Positions 12,160-24,065 of a stretch of DNA of 64,000 bases are shown piece by piece. Within the stretch, counting starts at the first letter, position 1. Each line of letters starts with the position of its first letter. A model generated the notes under the pieces. It was given only the letters and a program-made list of their open reading frames with translations. It had not been told where the DNA came from and did no database searches. The position numbers were made by a program, and so were the translations under genes. Source of the stretch: Allodiplogaster sudhausi (Eukaryota; Nematoda; Chromadorea; Rhabditida; Diplogasteridae); contig CALZFC010000029.1 in NCBI GenBank assembly GCA_945643635.1, positions 1,806,001-1,870,000 on the forward strand, read 5' to 3'.

Positions 12160-12800
12160 GCAAAGTGAGTAAGTAATCAAAGACTAATTTTAAGTAAAAA
12201 TAATGTAATAATGGAAGCAAATTCAGTCCACCACCATCCTGCCATTGCCTTACTGTATACTTCTAAAATTATGGCACTTGATGAACTATTGTAGCAATTT
12301 AGAACTGTTGATGCGACTATGTAGTCGAATGAAATAGATATTACAAGTATCTGGACGATAAAGATAATAAATTTTCGCATCATTCCATGTTTATTTTTCA
12401 TATTTTTTTGGCGAAACCTCCTTGCTGGGTCCAACTTAGTTGCGCAGATGTGTTCTAGAATACAGCTGAGCCATCCATCCGGTAAAAACTAAATGAATAA
12501 CAAAGAAATAAACAAATTAGTCAGGCACACCAATAGGTGTGCAATAGTGATTTGAGTTACTGATCTCTTCTCGCTCATTAGTAGATCAACGAAACTAAGA
12601 TTTCTGTCATCTACTTCTATCCACTTTGAAGGAATATGTATGTACATACACGAATAACCAAAACATGCACTTTTGTTACTCTACGTACTTATATATATAT
12701 ATATACGTAATTTCCGTTTCTTAATATTAGTTTCCTTCTCATAGTTCTGTTAATCAGTTGATACTCATTTAGAAATATAGTAAATAATGAATGGAATGGT
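12160..12800. repeat. Copy 1 of a 0.65 kb direct repeat
   Basis: Closely matches 18810-19500 in the same orientation, from the GTGAGTAAGTAATCAAAGAC region through the AGTCCACCACCATCCTG stretch to TGAATGGAATGGTGAATAT. The second copy lies just after the complete receptor gene. This copy lies just before the Harbinger remnant. No coding capacity seen. Confidence 0.8.
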
Positions 12801-12894
12801 GAATATACATATACAAAGTTTTATCATAAAGTCTGAATCTCAAAAAAAATTACGGTTTTACTTATCAAATGTACATATCTTATTTATAGTAGTC

Positions 12895-13781
12895 AATACC
12901 CGCCGACCTCTTCGGCTGCTGCCAAGCCACTATTGCGAATGTGCTTGATCGTACTCTAGAAGGAATGCAATCACTGTGGGAATCCCGCGTCCGCTTCCAC
13001 CTGACAAGTGCGCGCTACTGCGCTGGAGCATCCGCTGCATGTGCGAGACGCTGCAGATTTGGAAGAAAGCCAACTTTATTCAAACAGAAAGAACGACACC
13101 AACAAAGGAAAATAATATAACGGAACATAACAATAACAGTCACTATAAGAAGTCACTACAACAGTAACTATAACAAGTATCCCAAAAAATAGTGTTCATT
13201 TTGCAGATGTCATTGTCTTAATCGGCGGGTCATTGATTCCTATTATGGCCCCAACAACTCACCATGCAGTTCCGACCCCGCAAAGGATGGAGATCGATAA
13301 ATGTTCTACTCGTATGCGATGCGGCTGGAAGGATCGTGTATTGCAATGCTCGCTTCCCGGAAGCTGCCACGATGCCTACATCGACAGGCAATCATCACTA
13401 GCACAAGCTCTTGCCCAAGGAGCGATTCCACCTGGCTATGTTCTCCTTGGCGACTCGGGCTTCCCTTGCAATGAACTCATAGTCACTCCATACCGTAGCC
13501 CCCAATCTGCAGCCGAGGAAGAATTCAACAAAGAGCACAAGCACAATCGTCTGCTAGTTGAACAATCAATCGGAATGCTAAAGAGAAGGGTTGGCTGCCT
13601 ACGGGGACAGCTACGTGTTCAGCCCCGCGAAGCCGTGAAGTACATTATAGAATCCGTCAAACTTCACAACTTCGTCATCAACAACATCACAGGCGGCTAC
13701 AAGATCCCTCCCGCACGTGTTGCAAGGGTAGCCCACCCACCAATTGGAATGAATCCCCGAACATATATGTATGGCAAGTAA
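12895..13781 (+). pseudogene. PIF/Harbinger-type (DDE_Tnp_4) transposase remnant
   Basis: An upstream block at about 12897-13000 reads ADLFGCCQATIANVLDRTLE, the DNA-binding segment typical before the catalytic core. After a possible intron (acceptor at 13206) the core follows: IPIMAP, then INVLLVCDAAGRIVYCNA, then PGSCHDAYID, LLGDSGFP and VEQSIGMLKRRVGCLRG. These are the usual PIF/Harbinger landmarks, with the second Asp in LLGDSG and the Glu in VEQS. The first catalytic Asp (expected in a DGS motif) is Gly here (IGGS, about 13221). The conserved residues change frame twice, between about 13260-13275 and again at about 13351-13360 (CGCTTCCCGG), so at least two single-base indels break it. Terminal inverted repeats were not located. 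Dead element. Confidence 0.85.
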
Positions 13782-15286
13782 TCTTTAACTAATTGAACAG
13801 TTACTCTAGTACTATTGCCACTGTCTATTTACTCTATTGCTCTCAGTATCGTAAATCTATGCTTAAAATCTGAAGTAAATCTATGCTTAAAATTGAATAA
13901 AGTAAATACTCTTCACCTTCGCATTTCTTAAACACAATTATTGTTGAACTCAGTCTAAATAAACTATAGTGCAGTAGCAAAGAATCATAAACAGAAATCG
14001 AAACTAGTATTCAGAAAATCTAAACTAGATTTCAGGAGAGCGAATTGATGGTTTCCGTCTGATGAAAAAACACGTCTTCATGCTTCGCGACATCGTGCAG
14101 AAATTCATCCGAAGACATCATGCATTGCCATCGAACGGCGCACCATAAACAGTGTTCCTTGCATTTAACGGAATTGCATAAAAGAATGACTGAAATTGAA
14201 ACCTAATATAAGCGATTAGAATAGTTCCTCTCGATGAAGAAGATGCTCCGTTGTCGCTTCGGCCGCCGGCGCATTGTTCAGAAGAATGTGAACATTAGAT
14301 GCGTCAAATGTAACAGACTGCCCCCCCCCCGAAATACTCATTCCTCCCTCCTTTTTTTGTTCCGTTATTATTGCGCGAAAAAGTGCTCCACATTTGAAAC
14401 ACTGACAATGAAAACAGTTTTAGAGAGTGCGCGAATTTACGAGAGCAAAACTGAGTAAACGTTTTCTACACGCTTTTACTCTCTTGTTTTTTGGAGCTCT
14501 ATCGTGTTAGAGAAACAAACTGAGTCCAGTTTGAATGTTGGTCCAGCTTAAAGCATGGCTTAAATTTTTAGCGAAACTGAAGGCATTTTGGACATTTATC
14601 ATTGTAAAACGGCAAAAACCTGCTCCATGTTTTCTTTTTGCTCCACCAAATTTTACTGAACATTGGATACACTTTTCTTCCTAGATTAATAGCAAGGCAG
14701 ATAGCTTTTCTAACCAAAATGTATAAAAATAAATGATGAAGTGGGCCAAATTTGTATAAGTGAGCCAATTTTTATGAACGAAATCGAAAAAAAATCCCAT
14801 GGCAGTCCTCACTAACTAAATGATTACGAATATGCTGTCTTAAATACATGACCCCTTAACCATTCACGCAGCACGAGTTCACGCTGTAATTTCGCGTCGG
14901 AATTATTTTCTAATCTCTTACCGCACATTCTATTAACGTTCAAAGATGAACTCGCATTAGAACAAGCATGTCTCGGTGCATTGCACCCGCTCATACATAT
15001 AAGGTGCAAATTGTATGTCTCTTTCACCATCTCTCTTCTTTTTACTCTTGCATGCGAATGTCACTTCAAGAATGAACGAGGTTAACGGTCAGATGTAGGG
15101 GATCAGAAGTGAATGCGCATGCAGTGACAGAGACAACATGCCATTTTTTCTCTATTTTACTTGTATGTTGATGTTGGGACAGTTTGAATCTATTTCGTCG
15201 CTTTATTTTCCAACAAAAAAAATGTGCCACATACGTGTCGCATATGTACATATTTGTACATACATATTTGACAGTAATCCATCTTT
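13782..15286. other. Gene-free AT-rich stretch
   Basis: Only short open frames without splice support. It contains a run of ten C at about 14323 and fragments resembling the dispersed repeat at 16380-16490. No gene supported. Confidence 0.4.
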
Positions 15287-15545
15287 CTTATGACGCGATT
15301 TGCAAGAGAATCAAAAATAGGCTTAGTGTCTGGGGACCCGGCCAAAATCGACCAGCTTGGATTTTCCTCGAAAGTTCCTTACCATTAGAGGTGTTTTCTG
15401 ATATGAGGAATCGATTGGAAGTGGTCTAAGGATCGAAAAATGCCGTTTTCGTTTGCTATGAAGGCTTTAAATTCTAGGCGCGCCGCGCAGAGGGGCGAGT
15501 TGGATACACATCTGGGGTCTCTGCGCCGCACTTTGTTTGTGGATC
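15287..15545. repeat. Dispersed repeat, copy 1 (GACGCGATTTGC element)
   Basis: Matches the start of the foldback at 52895-53130 (ACGCGATTTGCRAGAGAATC, then GGGACCCGGCCAAAATCGAC) and, inverted, 47730-47790. The ends are not precisely defined. No coding capacity is evident. Confidence 0.65.
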
Positions 15546-16824
15546 GATTGGAGAGCCAACGCATGCTGAAAGGTCATTTTTCTCGTCATTTTTTTCTTCC
15601 TTTCCAAAGGGTTTATGAACATACGCTTATAAAGCAACAAGGATAATAATAAATTACAGCACTATGCAAATTACATTGACAATTAGCCAAATATAAACAA
15701 CATTTAGACTCGCTGTAACCATCCCGGCTGTTGCTAATCTGTGTGGGTGGTGTATGTCATACCTAGTCTTGATGTTATTACTCTCTTCAATACTTTCGTG
15801 AAGCCTTAGTATATCAGCGCAAAAAAAGTTGAACCCTTTTAGTACCCGTTTTGCATCATGCACTCCCACGGGTCAAATCCGACTCGTTCAAATAATAAGG
15901 TTTAGGCGGAGAATTTTTTTTTTCACAAAATATTCAGTATTTCGTGACGATGTTTGTATTATAAAACATAACGAGGGCGAGTCGAGCGGTTCGTTGTCCA
16001 GATACCTCATTTATAAATTTCCCTGTCCCTCTCAGATCTGTCACTTTCTCTTTCTAAGTCTCTTTATATTTTTTTGTTCGCATTCCTTATTTATCGAGAA
16101 CATATATTCTAGTTTTATAACATTATTAATAATGTATTTAACAAATAAATAAGAAAATATGAATCTCACCATCAGTTAAGCGTGTATTTATGCATACTAT
16201 GCATGTTCCCCAACTCTTTATTGTCATTTCTCTGCATTTTTCGAAGGTCACCGCTTATACATAGAGAAACATTCATGTGGAAAAAGCTAGCTTTCGCTAC
16301 AATTATACTATTCTCTAATGGAACATTCTGGGAACATTCGAAGAAGAACACTCGCAGCCTACAAAGTCTGTGTTTCGGTGCAATGCATACGCTCATATTC
16401 AGTGCAAATTCAGTGCATGTTTATTTCATTAACTGGACTCTGCTTTACATTTTCGTACGCAAATGGCACATCCAGAACAAACAAGGTTAAAGGTATAGGG
16501 AGCAAATGCTGATTACATGCGAATTGAAAGAGCGTGATAAAAAGTTTGCCACGTGCTTGTCGCATATGTACATACATTGCTGCTGTATTGCCAGTAATAT
16601 TACCTTTTAGCGGTTCCCGAGTATGGACTACGATATGAATTCACTGTCACATCAAATTGACAAAACAACTTCGTGCCTCCGAGGCTCGTTTGGAGAGCCA
16701 ACACTTGCTGAGCGGTCATTTTTACTCATATATTTTCTAAATTTTTTAATGGTTTGGCAAAGAGATAAACATTACAGTAGTAAGCAATTTTTCTTTGACT
16801 ATTAGCTGATTTCAGACGATTTTA
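15546..16824. other. Gene-free stretch with a dispersed repeat
   Basis: AT-rich. The segment 16380-16490 (AATGCATACGCTCATATTCA onward) recurs at about 55935-56030 and partly at 52130-52195. No gene supported before the receptor start at 16825. Confidence 0.4.
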
Positions 16825-18770
16825 ATGTCCCTATTTAGGCTCTCCGTTACAATTCCGGATATTGTGTTGTCGTTCATTGGCGTCACTCTTAACTTGCTTC
16901 TCCTTCGCATAATTATTCAACGCACACTCTTCGATCAACGTATACGTCGCCAAGTCTACAGCCTCATTATCAGCAGCCTGTGTAAGGATTTGGGTAAGAT
17001 GGTCAAGTGGTAGTGTGTCGCGCTCTAATATTCGCTATGAGGGTTCGAACCCAATCAGCAATTCCCCCTCTGCGCAGTGTACAACCTCGAGGAGCTCATA
17101 GTCTTCGTGATGGTCTCACTGATTTTGCGTGGCGACATCTCCGACCGGCTACTAATAGCAATATCAACACCTAACACTGCATTCTATACGGTACTTAGAT
17201 TGTTCATCAGAATGACAGATAATATAATATTTTCAGGCAAACCTTTACATCACATTGGCCATCAGCATTGACCGTGTGCTCGTAATCTACTTTCCCATTG
17301 TTGGCGATAAAAAATTTCAAATTGTTATTTAGATACCCACTTATTTTTTATTTAATTAATTAATTAATTATATTAATAAATTAATAAATTAGAGCATTCC
17401 CCCAAGCGTGAGCTGGCTGCTCGTGCTCTCGCCCTGGCTCTCCGCCATCTTCGTCACCGTGCACAGCACGATGCTCGGCTGCTACAAGCGCGTCAACGCC
17501 TTCATGCTTCGCTAGACCTTTGATTGCTCGTAGGATTTCGTTACCAAGTTTCTTTGAGGAGTGCAGGCTCGCATTGCTGCGTTCAGCGTTGTAGTATTCA
17601 ATATCTCATTTCGCAGCTCGTTGAAGAAAAAAAAAGCTAAGCTCGCGTGTGGTCTGCGAAATTTTGGAATCTCACATAACTTTTCGATGATCGCCCGATG
17701 ATTTTCGATGGAGACATAAAGTAACCAACTGACCCGTGTTCCCGAAAATGTCGGAATTGGATCTAGGGCCTACGCTGTGCTTTAAATACCTATATCAAAT
17801 ATCGAATTGTCATGTAGTACAGACACATGTAGATCATTGTAGGAATATTCGGGTGAAATTAAAAATAATTCAAATTCTCTTTTCACGTTCCTCTGAAAAA
17901 AAAACATTTGCATAGCGACTGCTCTTCGTACGCGTGGCTGCTGTCCAAGAATGGTTACGCTGTCGCCGTGCTCACGCTTGCCGCGTACGCCGTGATCTAC
18001 GCGAGAATCGTGCGCGATCGCTGCATGGCCTCGGGGGGCGCAAGCCCTCTATCTACTACAGATGTCCTATTCGTCAGTCATTGTTGTGCCTTAGAGGAAT
18101 TACCGGTTATTTGACGGAGTGGAGGTAAAAAAAATCAACAGTTTTTTTTAAAGAAGGGTGATCACCGAAAATACAGTAATGCGCATTCAAATGTGCAAAA
18201 ATCTCGAAAGGAATTCTTCTGTTCAAATTCTGCTCGCAGTTTTCTGAAACATTTGAGTGTAGTTTAAGAGGATTAAAGGATTAAAGAAGAGAGATTTCTA
18301 AAAAAAAAATGGATTGTGTACAGCATCGCTCAACGGCTACAGCGGATGCGCAACAAAATGGACCAAGTGGAGAATATCTCGGTGCTATATGTATGTGGTT
18401 GTACAGGTCGCGCAATTCTCGCTTGTCTCCTTGGCGCTCGCTGTCGGTTCCGTCTTCTTTCAACTGTCCGTCAAGTACGTCGATGACGTAATAGCCACCT
18501 CGATTCTGATCAAGGTCTTCGGTTTGCTTGGCGCCTGCGCTACGCCAGTGACCATGTTTGCCTTCCAACCGCGGGTAATTTTATATTTTTTTTGTGCTAA
18601 TTGTTGATAAAAAAAATTTTTCTGCCTTTACAACGAAGTTTCAATTTTTCTACTAACGTAAAAGGTAAAATTGTCATACAACAATTATTACGTTTGTTTT
18701 AGCTGCGACATCAAGTCTTTCGCCGCTTCACCTGTACTACTCCATCTACAGCCATTAGCGTGAGATGACT
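16825..18770 (+). CDS. Seven-transmembrane receptor, Srsx-like chemoreceptor candidate
   Basis: Rhodopsin-like GPCR of the kind nematodes use as chemoreceptors; the Srsx assignment is by resemblance. Exons: 16825-16981 (TM1, IPDIVLSFIGVTLNLLLLR), 17078-17190 (TM2), 17237-17299 (TM3 end with the DRY-like AISIDRVLVIYFPIV), 17393-17491 (TM4), about 17913-18050 (TM5, YAVAVLTLAAYAVIYARIV), about 18327-18395 (third intracellular loop, LQRMRNKMDQVENIS), 18420-18573 (TM6, loop, TM7) and about 18703-18770 (tail and stop). The first four exons join in phase. The TM4-TM5 join needs two extra bases modulo three, so a small exon for the second extracellular loop is probably missed between 17492 and 17912. 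The intracellular-loop to TM6 join would need a 25-base intron, so that border is doubtful. The start ATG is the first in frame before TM1. The first intron contains a tRNA-like sequence. Confidence 0.75.
16993..17065 (+). tRNA. tRNA-like sequence inside a receptor intron
   Basis: TGGTCAAGTGG (17000-17010) fits a polymerase III A box and GGTTCGAACCC (about 17042-17052) fits a B box, about 43 bases apart as in real tRNAs. The acceptor arms do not pair well and the anticodon arm is poor, so this is more likely a tRNA pseudogene or SINE head than a working tRNA. It fills most of the 96-base first intron (16982-17077) of the receptor. Confidence 0.4.
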
Positions 18771-18809
18771 TGCAAGCTAGAATAGTTTGAAATTGTACAT
18801 ACATATGTA

Positions 18810-19500
18810 AATACCAATGCAGAGAAAATGCAAGGTGAGTAAGCAATCAAAGACTAAATGTAAGTAAATAATGCATTAAATGCACGCAGAAGCAAATACA
18901 GTCCACCACCATCCTGACATTGCCTTACTGTATTATGCTAGAATGAGGGTGCATGATAAACTATTGTAGCAATTTAGTACTGTGTAGTTGAATGAAATAG
19001 ATATTACAGTAATCTGGACGATAACGATTATAAATTTTCGCATCATTCCATGTTTATTTTACACATTTTAGGCGAAGCCTCCTTGCTCGGTCCAAATTAG
19101 TATCGCTGATGTGTTCTAGAATACAGCTGAGCCATCCATCCAGTAAAAACTACCAGAATAACAAAGAATAAACCAATTAGTCAGGCACACCTATAGGTGT
19201 GCAATAGTGATTTGAGTTACTGATCTCATATCGCTCATTAGCAGATCAACGATACCAAGATTTATATCTGAGAAGTATAAAGAAGCAACAGTGAAAAGGC
19301 CACTAAATTCCATCTACTTTGAAGGAATAAATAGACGAATAACCAAAACATGCACTTTTGTTTCTGTATGTGCATACATACATACGTACATAATTTCCGT
19401 TTCTTAATATTAGTTTCCTTCACATTGTTCTGTTTATCAGTTGAATCTCATTTAGAAATATACTAGTGTAATAATGAATGGAATGGTGAATATTAGTACA
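18810..19500. repeat. Copy 2 of the 0.65 kb direct repeat
   Basis: Same orientation and near-colinear match to 12160-12800 with small indels; for example about 45 bases at 19265-19310 are absent from copy 1. It directly follows the receptor gene's last exon. Confidence 0.8.
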
Positions 19501-19504
19501 TATA

Positions 19505-19873
19505 CCGTATTTTCTCCATTAGTGCCCCTCCCTCTATTAGAACCCCCCCCCCGCCCCCTCCAATAGTGCCCCCTAAATGTCTAATAGAGACGTACCTGGA
19601 ATCAATCCTTGAGGTATAGGATGCTCTTCCCAATGAACTGATTGCAAATTCATTCAAAATCTACGGTAAAACGGATATTCCAGTGATGATTAGATTGAAG
19701 TAGAGCTATAATTCTTTGTTTTTGAGAATAAAATGTTGTTATCAAACTTATGGTCAATCATATTGAAAAATAGTACCCCTCCCTCTAATAGAACCCCCCC
19801 CCCTAATAGTGGCCCCCTCTCGCAGGGGTATTGAAAAATAGTACCCCCGGGGGCACTAATTGAGAAAATACGG
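19505..19873. mobile_element. TA-flanked MITE with CCGTATTTTCTC ends, copy 1
   Basis: Terminal inverted repeats start CCGTATTTTCTC(C/T)ATTAG and continue as C-rich (left) and G-rich (right) runs of the type GTGCCCCTCCCTC. TA flanks both ends. A second copy is at 61314-61644. No coding capacity. Related TACCGTA-type ends occur in Tc1/mariner-like MITEs; the superfamily is inference. Confidence 0.8.
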
Positions 19874-20638
19874 TATAAAGCTTCAACATAAAATCGGAAT
19901 CTCAAAAATTACTGTTTTACATATCAAATGTACATATATGTATATTATTTATAATCAGAAGAAAAATAGACAAACTTAAAATTCTCTCCGACTAGTTGGT
20001 AAGTTTCTCAAGGGAAATCAGGGACCTGAGATCAGTTTCTAGCTCCGCGAGACGTGAAGACTGTTCACAGAAGTGATGACACTCGGCGCTGGCAGCTTTG
20101 CCTTGCTGCGGCAACAGAAGATGGACGTGAACGCCTTGCGATATTCCGTGCTCAATTTATTTATTTATCTAAATCAAAGGTGACATGACACGTGACAACA
20201 CTTGGAGAACCATTACGACACAATGTATTGATACTCTTTATGCTATGAAGACGACGAAATGATCGCGTATTTATAGTATTTTCTTGTTTTTTTTTTAAAT
20301 AATATAATAAGGATATCGTCCAATGTCGCAAGCACATCATCAGACATTATTTGGTTCTTGTATGTCTCTTTGTATGGTGCTTGCATATCAGAAGTAATGT
20401 CCCTCTTTTTCTCTCTTCTACATATATGCACACTCGTTCATGCGCTCTCGCGTGCTCGCTTAACATACACCTAGAGAATGTCGAGACATTGTGAAGTTCA
20501 GAGAGAAAAACAAATGTGTGTTAACATGCCTTTGGGTTACAGAGTGTTGCTCCCCATCGATGCATCGGGGATTACAAGCACAATTAATGGAAATGAAATA
20601 AATATCAAAGGAGTTCATCCAAGGGCGCAATGATCATT
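19874..20638. other. Gene-free stretch after the MITE
   Basis: AT-rich, with a T9 run and short repeats such as ACATACATACGTACATA-like strings. No exon or RNA gene supported until the tRNA-like sequence at 20639. Confidence 0.4.
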
Positions 20639-20711
20639 GCAAGCTGCGCGGATTCGAACTCACGCCTTCCTACTCATGGGTCGGATGCTCTACCGACTGA
20701 GCTACGACGGC
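20639..20711 (-). tRNA. tRNA-like sequence overlapping receptor 3' end
   Basis: On the minus strand TAGCTCAGTCGGTAGAGCAT is a standard tRNA D arm (A box), and GAGTTCGAATCC is a B box 30-odd bases later. The anticodon position would read CAT. The 3' half does not pair with the 5' acceptor (GCCGTCG), and the T arm pairs only if its loop is enlarged. It is a degenerate tRNA or tRNA-derived SINE head. Its first bases overlap the last codons and stop of the minus-strand receptor gene. Confidence 0.5.
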
Positions 20712-21095
20712 CCGCGCGAGACATCACCCGAAGATAACCTTGTGAGGTAGAGAATGACGCCGTTAGTGGTGACGGAAGTATTGACGAAGAGACCGGCGAT
20801 GAGTGCTACTTCGAGAGGAACGTAATCGACGAAGAAGGTAGCAACGAAGGCGATGGCAAAGGTCGCCATCGAGCCACCTACCACCACGACCGTAATGATT
20901 AGCATTGATCGGAAGAGACGGCGCAGTGAGCGGGTGTTACCTGGCGAGAATCGTTTGTTTATTTTTTTATTCAGACATCAATTTAAGATGTGACAATATA
21001 TTCAAATAAATTTAATAAAAGTCATGCTATAAGACATTTGACCTATAGAGAGCGGGGGGAGCGCCTTCCCGAAAACAAGAGGGAGAGACAGAGAG

Positions 21096-21142
<47 letters not shown>

Positions 21143-22728
21143 AGTCGGACAAAGGGTTAATCTCTGATCGTCGTGTTTTTCGGACCATTGAGCTTCCATT
21201 AGATACAAATTTTTCTTCCGTTTCCTTTAGCCATAATCCCATGCATCGATCCGGTTCCTTGGGTTTTCGTCAAAACACAGTCGACGAATCCCCAAGCAAC
21301 CACAAATCGATGTATGGGTTTAGGGCTAAAGTAAACTGAAGAAGAAGAAGAAGTTAAGACGAAAAAAAGATTAGGTTTCACCGAGATTCTGCAGGCTTCG
21401 CCAGACGAAGATGTAAATGATGAGCGCCGTCGCATTCAGCACAATTGTTCCGTCTGTCCAGACATTCCACGCCGCTCCGTGAAACATTGCTGGCAGTGAG
21501 CACGGAAATGAACTCAAATATATTGATTTTCCTAAATTATTCATGGAAGGTTAAAAAAACAGCCGATCGTATTGTTGACATCTCAACATTTTTCGGGAAT
21601 TTCTTTCTACATATATAGGCAATTGTAAGCCTTTTTATTATGAAGAAATTATGTTGAATAACCCGCAAACATAAATAAATAAATTATTAGCGCAATTTAC
21701 TTTTTTTTCTAATATTGAAAGAAAAAAAAGCATTTTCAACAAGCGCATACTCATGCCCAAGAAAGAGCAGAACGATTGATATTTGTGCACAAGTGTATGC
21801 AGAGGCGAAGGAGAAATGTCCAGTAAGATAGAGCGCCTCATTCTTGCGCTTATAACTGAAATTTCCGGCGTTTTACTGATAAACAGATTCTCTTCATCAC
21901 AGATTTTTTTTAAATCTAAAATCTATTTTTTTTATTACAACTCACAAGTTCACAGCCGCACAAGCGAGAAGGCGGTCGACCGCAATGCAGAGGATCAAAG
22001 CCGAGCCAGCGAGTAGACCGATCAGAGGAATTATCTAACAAAACCGAACAGAGGAATTACCTTAAAGCCATCCATAGGAATTACCTAGAAACAATACGCG
22101 CTGTTTATCTACTGATAATTTCAAATGAAAAAAGGCCGACACCACTTTCGTGTCCCATCCCCCGAGATGATCTTATTGTTAGGACCCGTTCATCGCAAGG
22201 GAATCGCCGATATCTCTCTTGAAAAACCTCAATTGCAAAGCAGGTCATTGGCGTAGCGACGACTGGCCCAACGATAAGACCGGCGAGCATTGGCAAATGA
22301 CCACAGATGTGGAGTGCGTCCATAAGAGAGCAGAGTGCGATCAGAATATTGCACGAGCTTCGGAGCTCTCTTAATTAATTTAATTAGTTAAATAATAATT
22401 TGTTAGTTAATTAATATACGTTAATTAATAATGCTTAATAACATTGTTCAAAGTGTGAACTTATTTTAATTCTTGACTATTTTTGCTTATAAATTTTTTT
22501 TAATTAAACAAACAAATGCATTAGGAAGTTTATGTATTTATTATTTCAAACCGAATTTTAAAAAGTGCGCGTGACTATTTTTCATTATAAAAGAAACTAT
22601 GTATACCAGCAGAAATTCACCAACTTATAACGAATCGTTGCTGTGATGACGCACATGTTGCCAAAGACGCCAAATACGACAAAGAAGAGATAAAAGAGCA
22701 TTAGAAAGTCTGCGAATGTCGCCTTCAT
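20702..22728 (-). CDS. Seven-transmembrane receptor, Srsx-like chemoreceptor candidate
   Basis: Exons on the minus strand: 22728-22621 (TM1, LFYLFFVVFGVFGNMCVIT), 22365-22228 (TM2, SSCNILIALCSLMDALHICG), 22034-21946 (TM3 with CIAVDRLLA), 21855-21751 (TM4), about 21493-21384 (TM5, VLNATALIIYIFVWRSL) and 20940-20702 (TM6 and TM7, ending GVILYLTR). The first four exons join in phase, and so do the last two. The TM4-TM5 join is off by two bases modulo three, the same offset as in the receptor at 16825-18770, so a short exon is probably missed near 21500-21750. The CNILIAL and DR motifs are those expected of Srsx-type nematode receptors. The final codons and the TAG stop lie inside the adjacent tRNA-like sequence, so the original C-terminal tail may have been lost. 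Confidence 0.72.
21095..21136. repeat. (GA)n microsatellite
   Basis: About 40 bases of GA dinucleotides in the last intron of the minus-strand receptor. Similar tracts recur through the window, for example at 24-50, 2250-2276, 32405-32450 and 40900-40922. Confidence 0.9.
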
Positions 22729-23940
22729 ACTGGAAACGGAATAATTTAATGATAAAGGCACCCCCACCCTTCCCAATCAAGATCTGTGTCGAATTTGAAG
22801 CCGTGAGTCTGTTGCTCACAAACTAGGAATATGATTTTTTTAGGCAAAAATGCAAGAAACTCTTATGTATAAATGCACGGAGAGTCAATCAATCAATCAA
22901 CGCTTTATTTCAACGGGTTAATGGATTCCGTGGAGCGCCATGAGTCTTCGCCATTCTTGGGGATTTGATGCATGATGGAGGAAGTTGGAACCAAGGAGGA
23001 AGTTGGCACCAAGGATCACGGAGAGTAATTACATTTCTAAATTTTGCGACTGGAATCTCACGCCCTCGCAGAAAAACGTTCCATGGCGCACATGTGAAAC
23101 AGTTCTTTAAAGTTCAATTTATTTATAAAAAGTAACACGTGGTTAATGAGGTTTAAAAAGAAGAGAAGTCACAGAGTTAACACAGGAATGGGAATATATT
23201 TCAAGTTTTTTTTTATATTCAACAAAATGTGAGCCTGCAGTGGAAGCCGCATTTTTGTTCTTCTCTTGAATGAATGAGAAAAAATTTGCTTAATGTGAGC
23301 TAAAGCGTAATAAAAATGATGTCAAAGCCAACCGCGAATGAAGAAGTCAATTATTAAATGTCTAAATTAGTTAGGCGCAGAGAACAACGGTTTGAAGACA
23401 CTATGTAATTTAACAGAATATTCCTTCCCAAGACATGCTCTATTAACCGAAAATCGATTCACCGCAATAATTTGCCTAAATAGACAGTTTAGAAAAAGCT
23501 CGCAAAGTTCTTCAACGTGAAGAAGATGAGACAAGAGGGAATCCAACCATCTTACGGCCAATGACGGTTACGCGGCCTGACTATATGAAGAATATATGTA
23601 TTACAATATCGTTCCTTATAACATAATTAATATATTACAACAAACACATTCACAATATCATTCATCACTCAAGTAAAAAATGCATTATAATTTTCGTAAT
23701 GGCTCTTGAAACCAGACGAACAGTCGTCACTCCTCATATTTTCCATAGGGTGCACACTGAAAAGCACCGGGAAGCAATCGAACAAGCCGAAAGGAACATG
23801 AATTGAAAGTGAGCATTCTATTGAATTGATATTCAGCGAAATAGGCACCCATTACGGACGATAGAGAACGTTCCATCAAAATGATTGGCACGATAAAGGC
23901 AGAGAAATGAAGGAGAGATTACGCGGACCGAAGTGACGGC
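22729..23940. other. Intergenic spacer between divergent genes
   Basis: Separates the minus-strand receptor from the plus-strand secreted-protein gene, so it should hold both promoters. It contains a short tandem AATC run at about 22888-22903 and a local duplication AAGGAGGAAGTTGG at about 22990-23015. No exon supported. Confidence 0.45.
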
Positions 23941-23943
23941 TTT

Positions 23944-23951
23944 GTATAAAA
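23944..23951 (+). promoter_or_regulatory. TATA box of the secreted-protein gene
   Basis: TATAAAAG within TTGTATAAAAGGGCTGG. An initiator-like CAATCAGTGC lies about 30 bases downstream (near 23977), giving a predicted 5' UTR of about 85-90 bases before the ATG at 24066. Prediction from motif and spacing only. Confidence 0.6.
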
Positions 23952-24065
23952 GGGCTGGCTAGCCATTGTTCACAATCAGTGCACTCTCATTTACTTGCCC
24001 TTTTCAGGTTTTGGATCCAAGTTTAATAGTGATTTTTCGTCTCAAATATATTTATTTTTTGGGAA

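Noticed and set aside
20639..20711. Functional tRNA-Met (anticodon CAT)
   Set aside because: The acceptor stem does not pair and the T arm is deformed. Listed as tRNA-like only.
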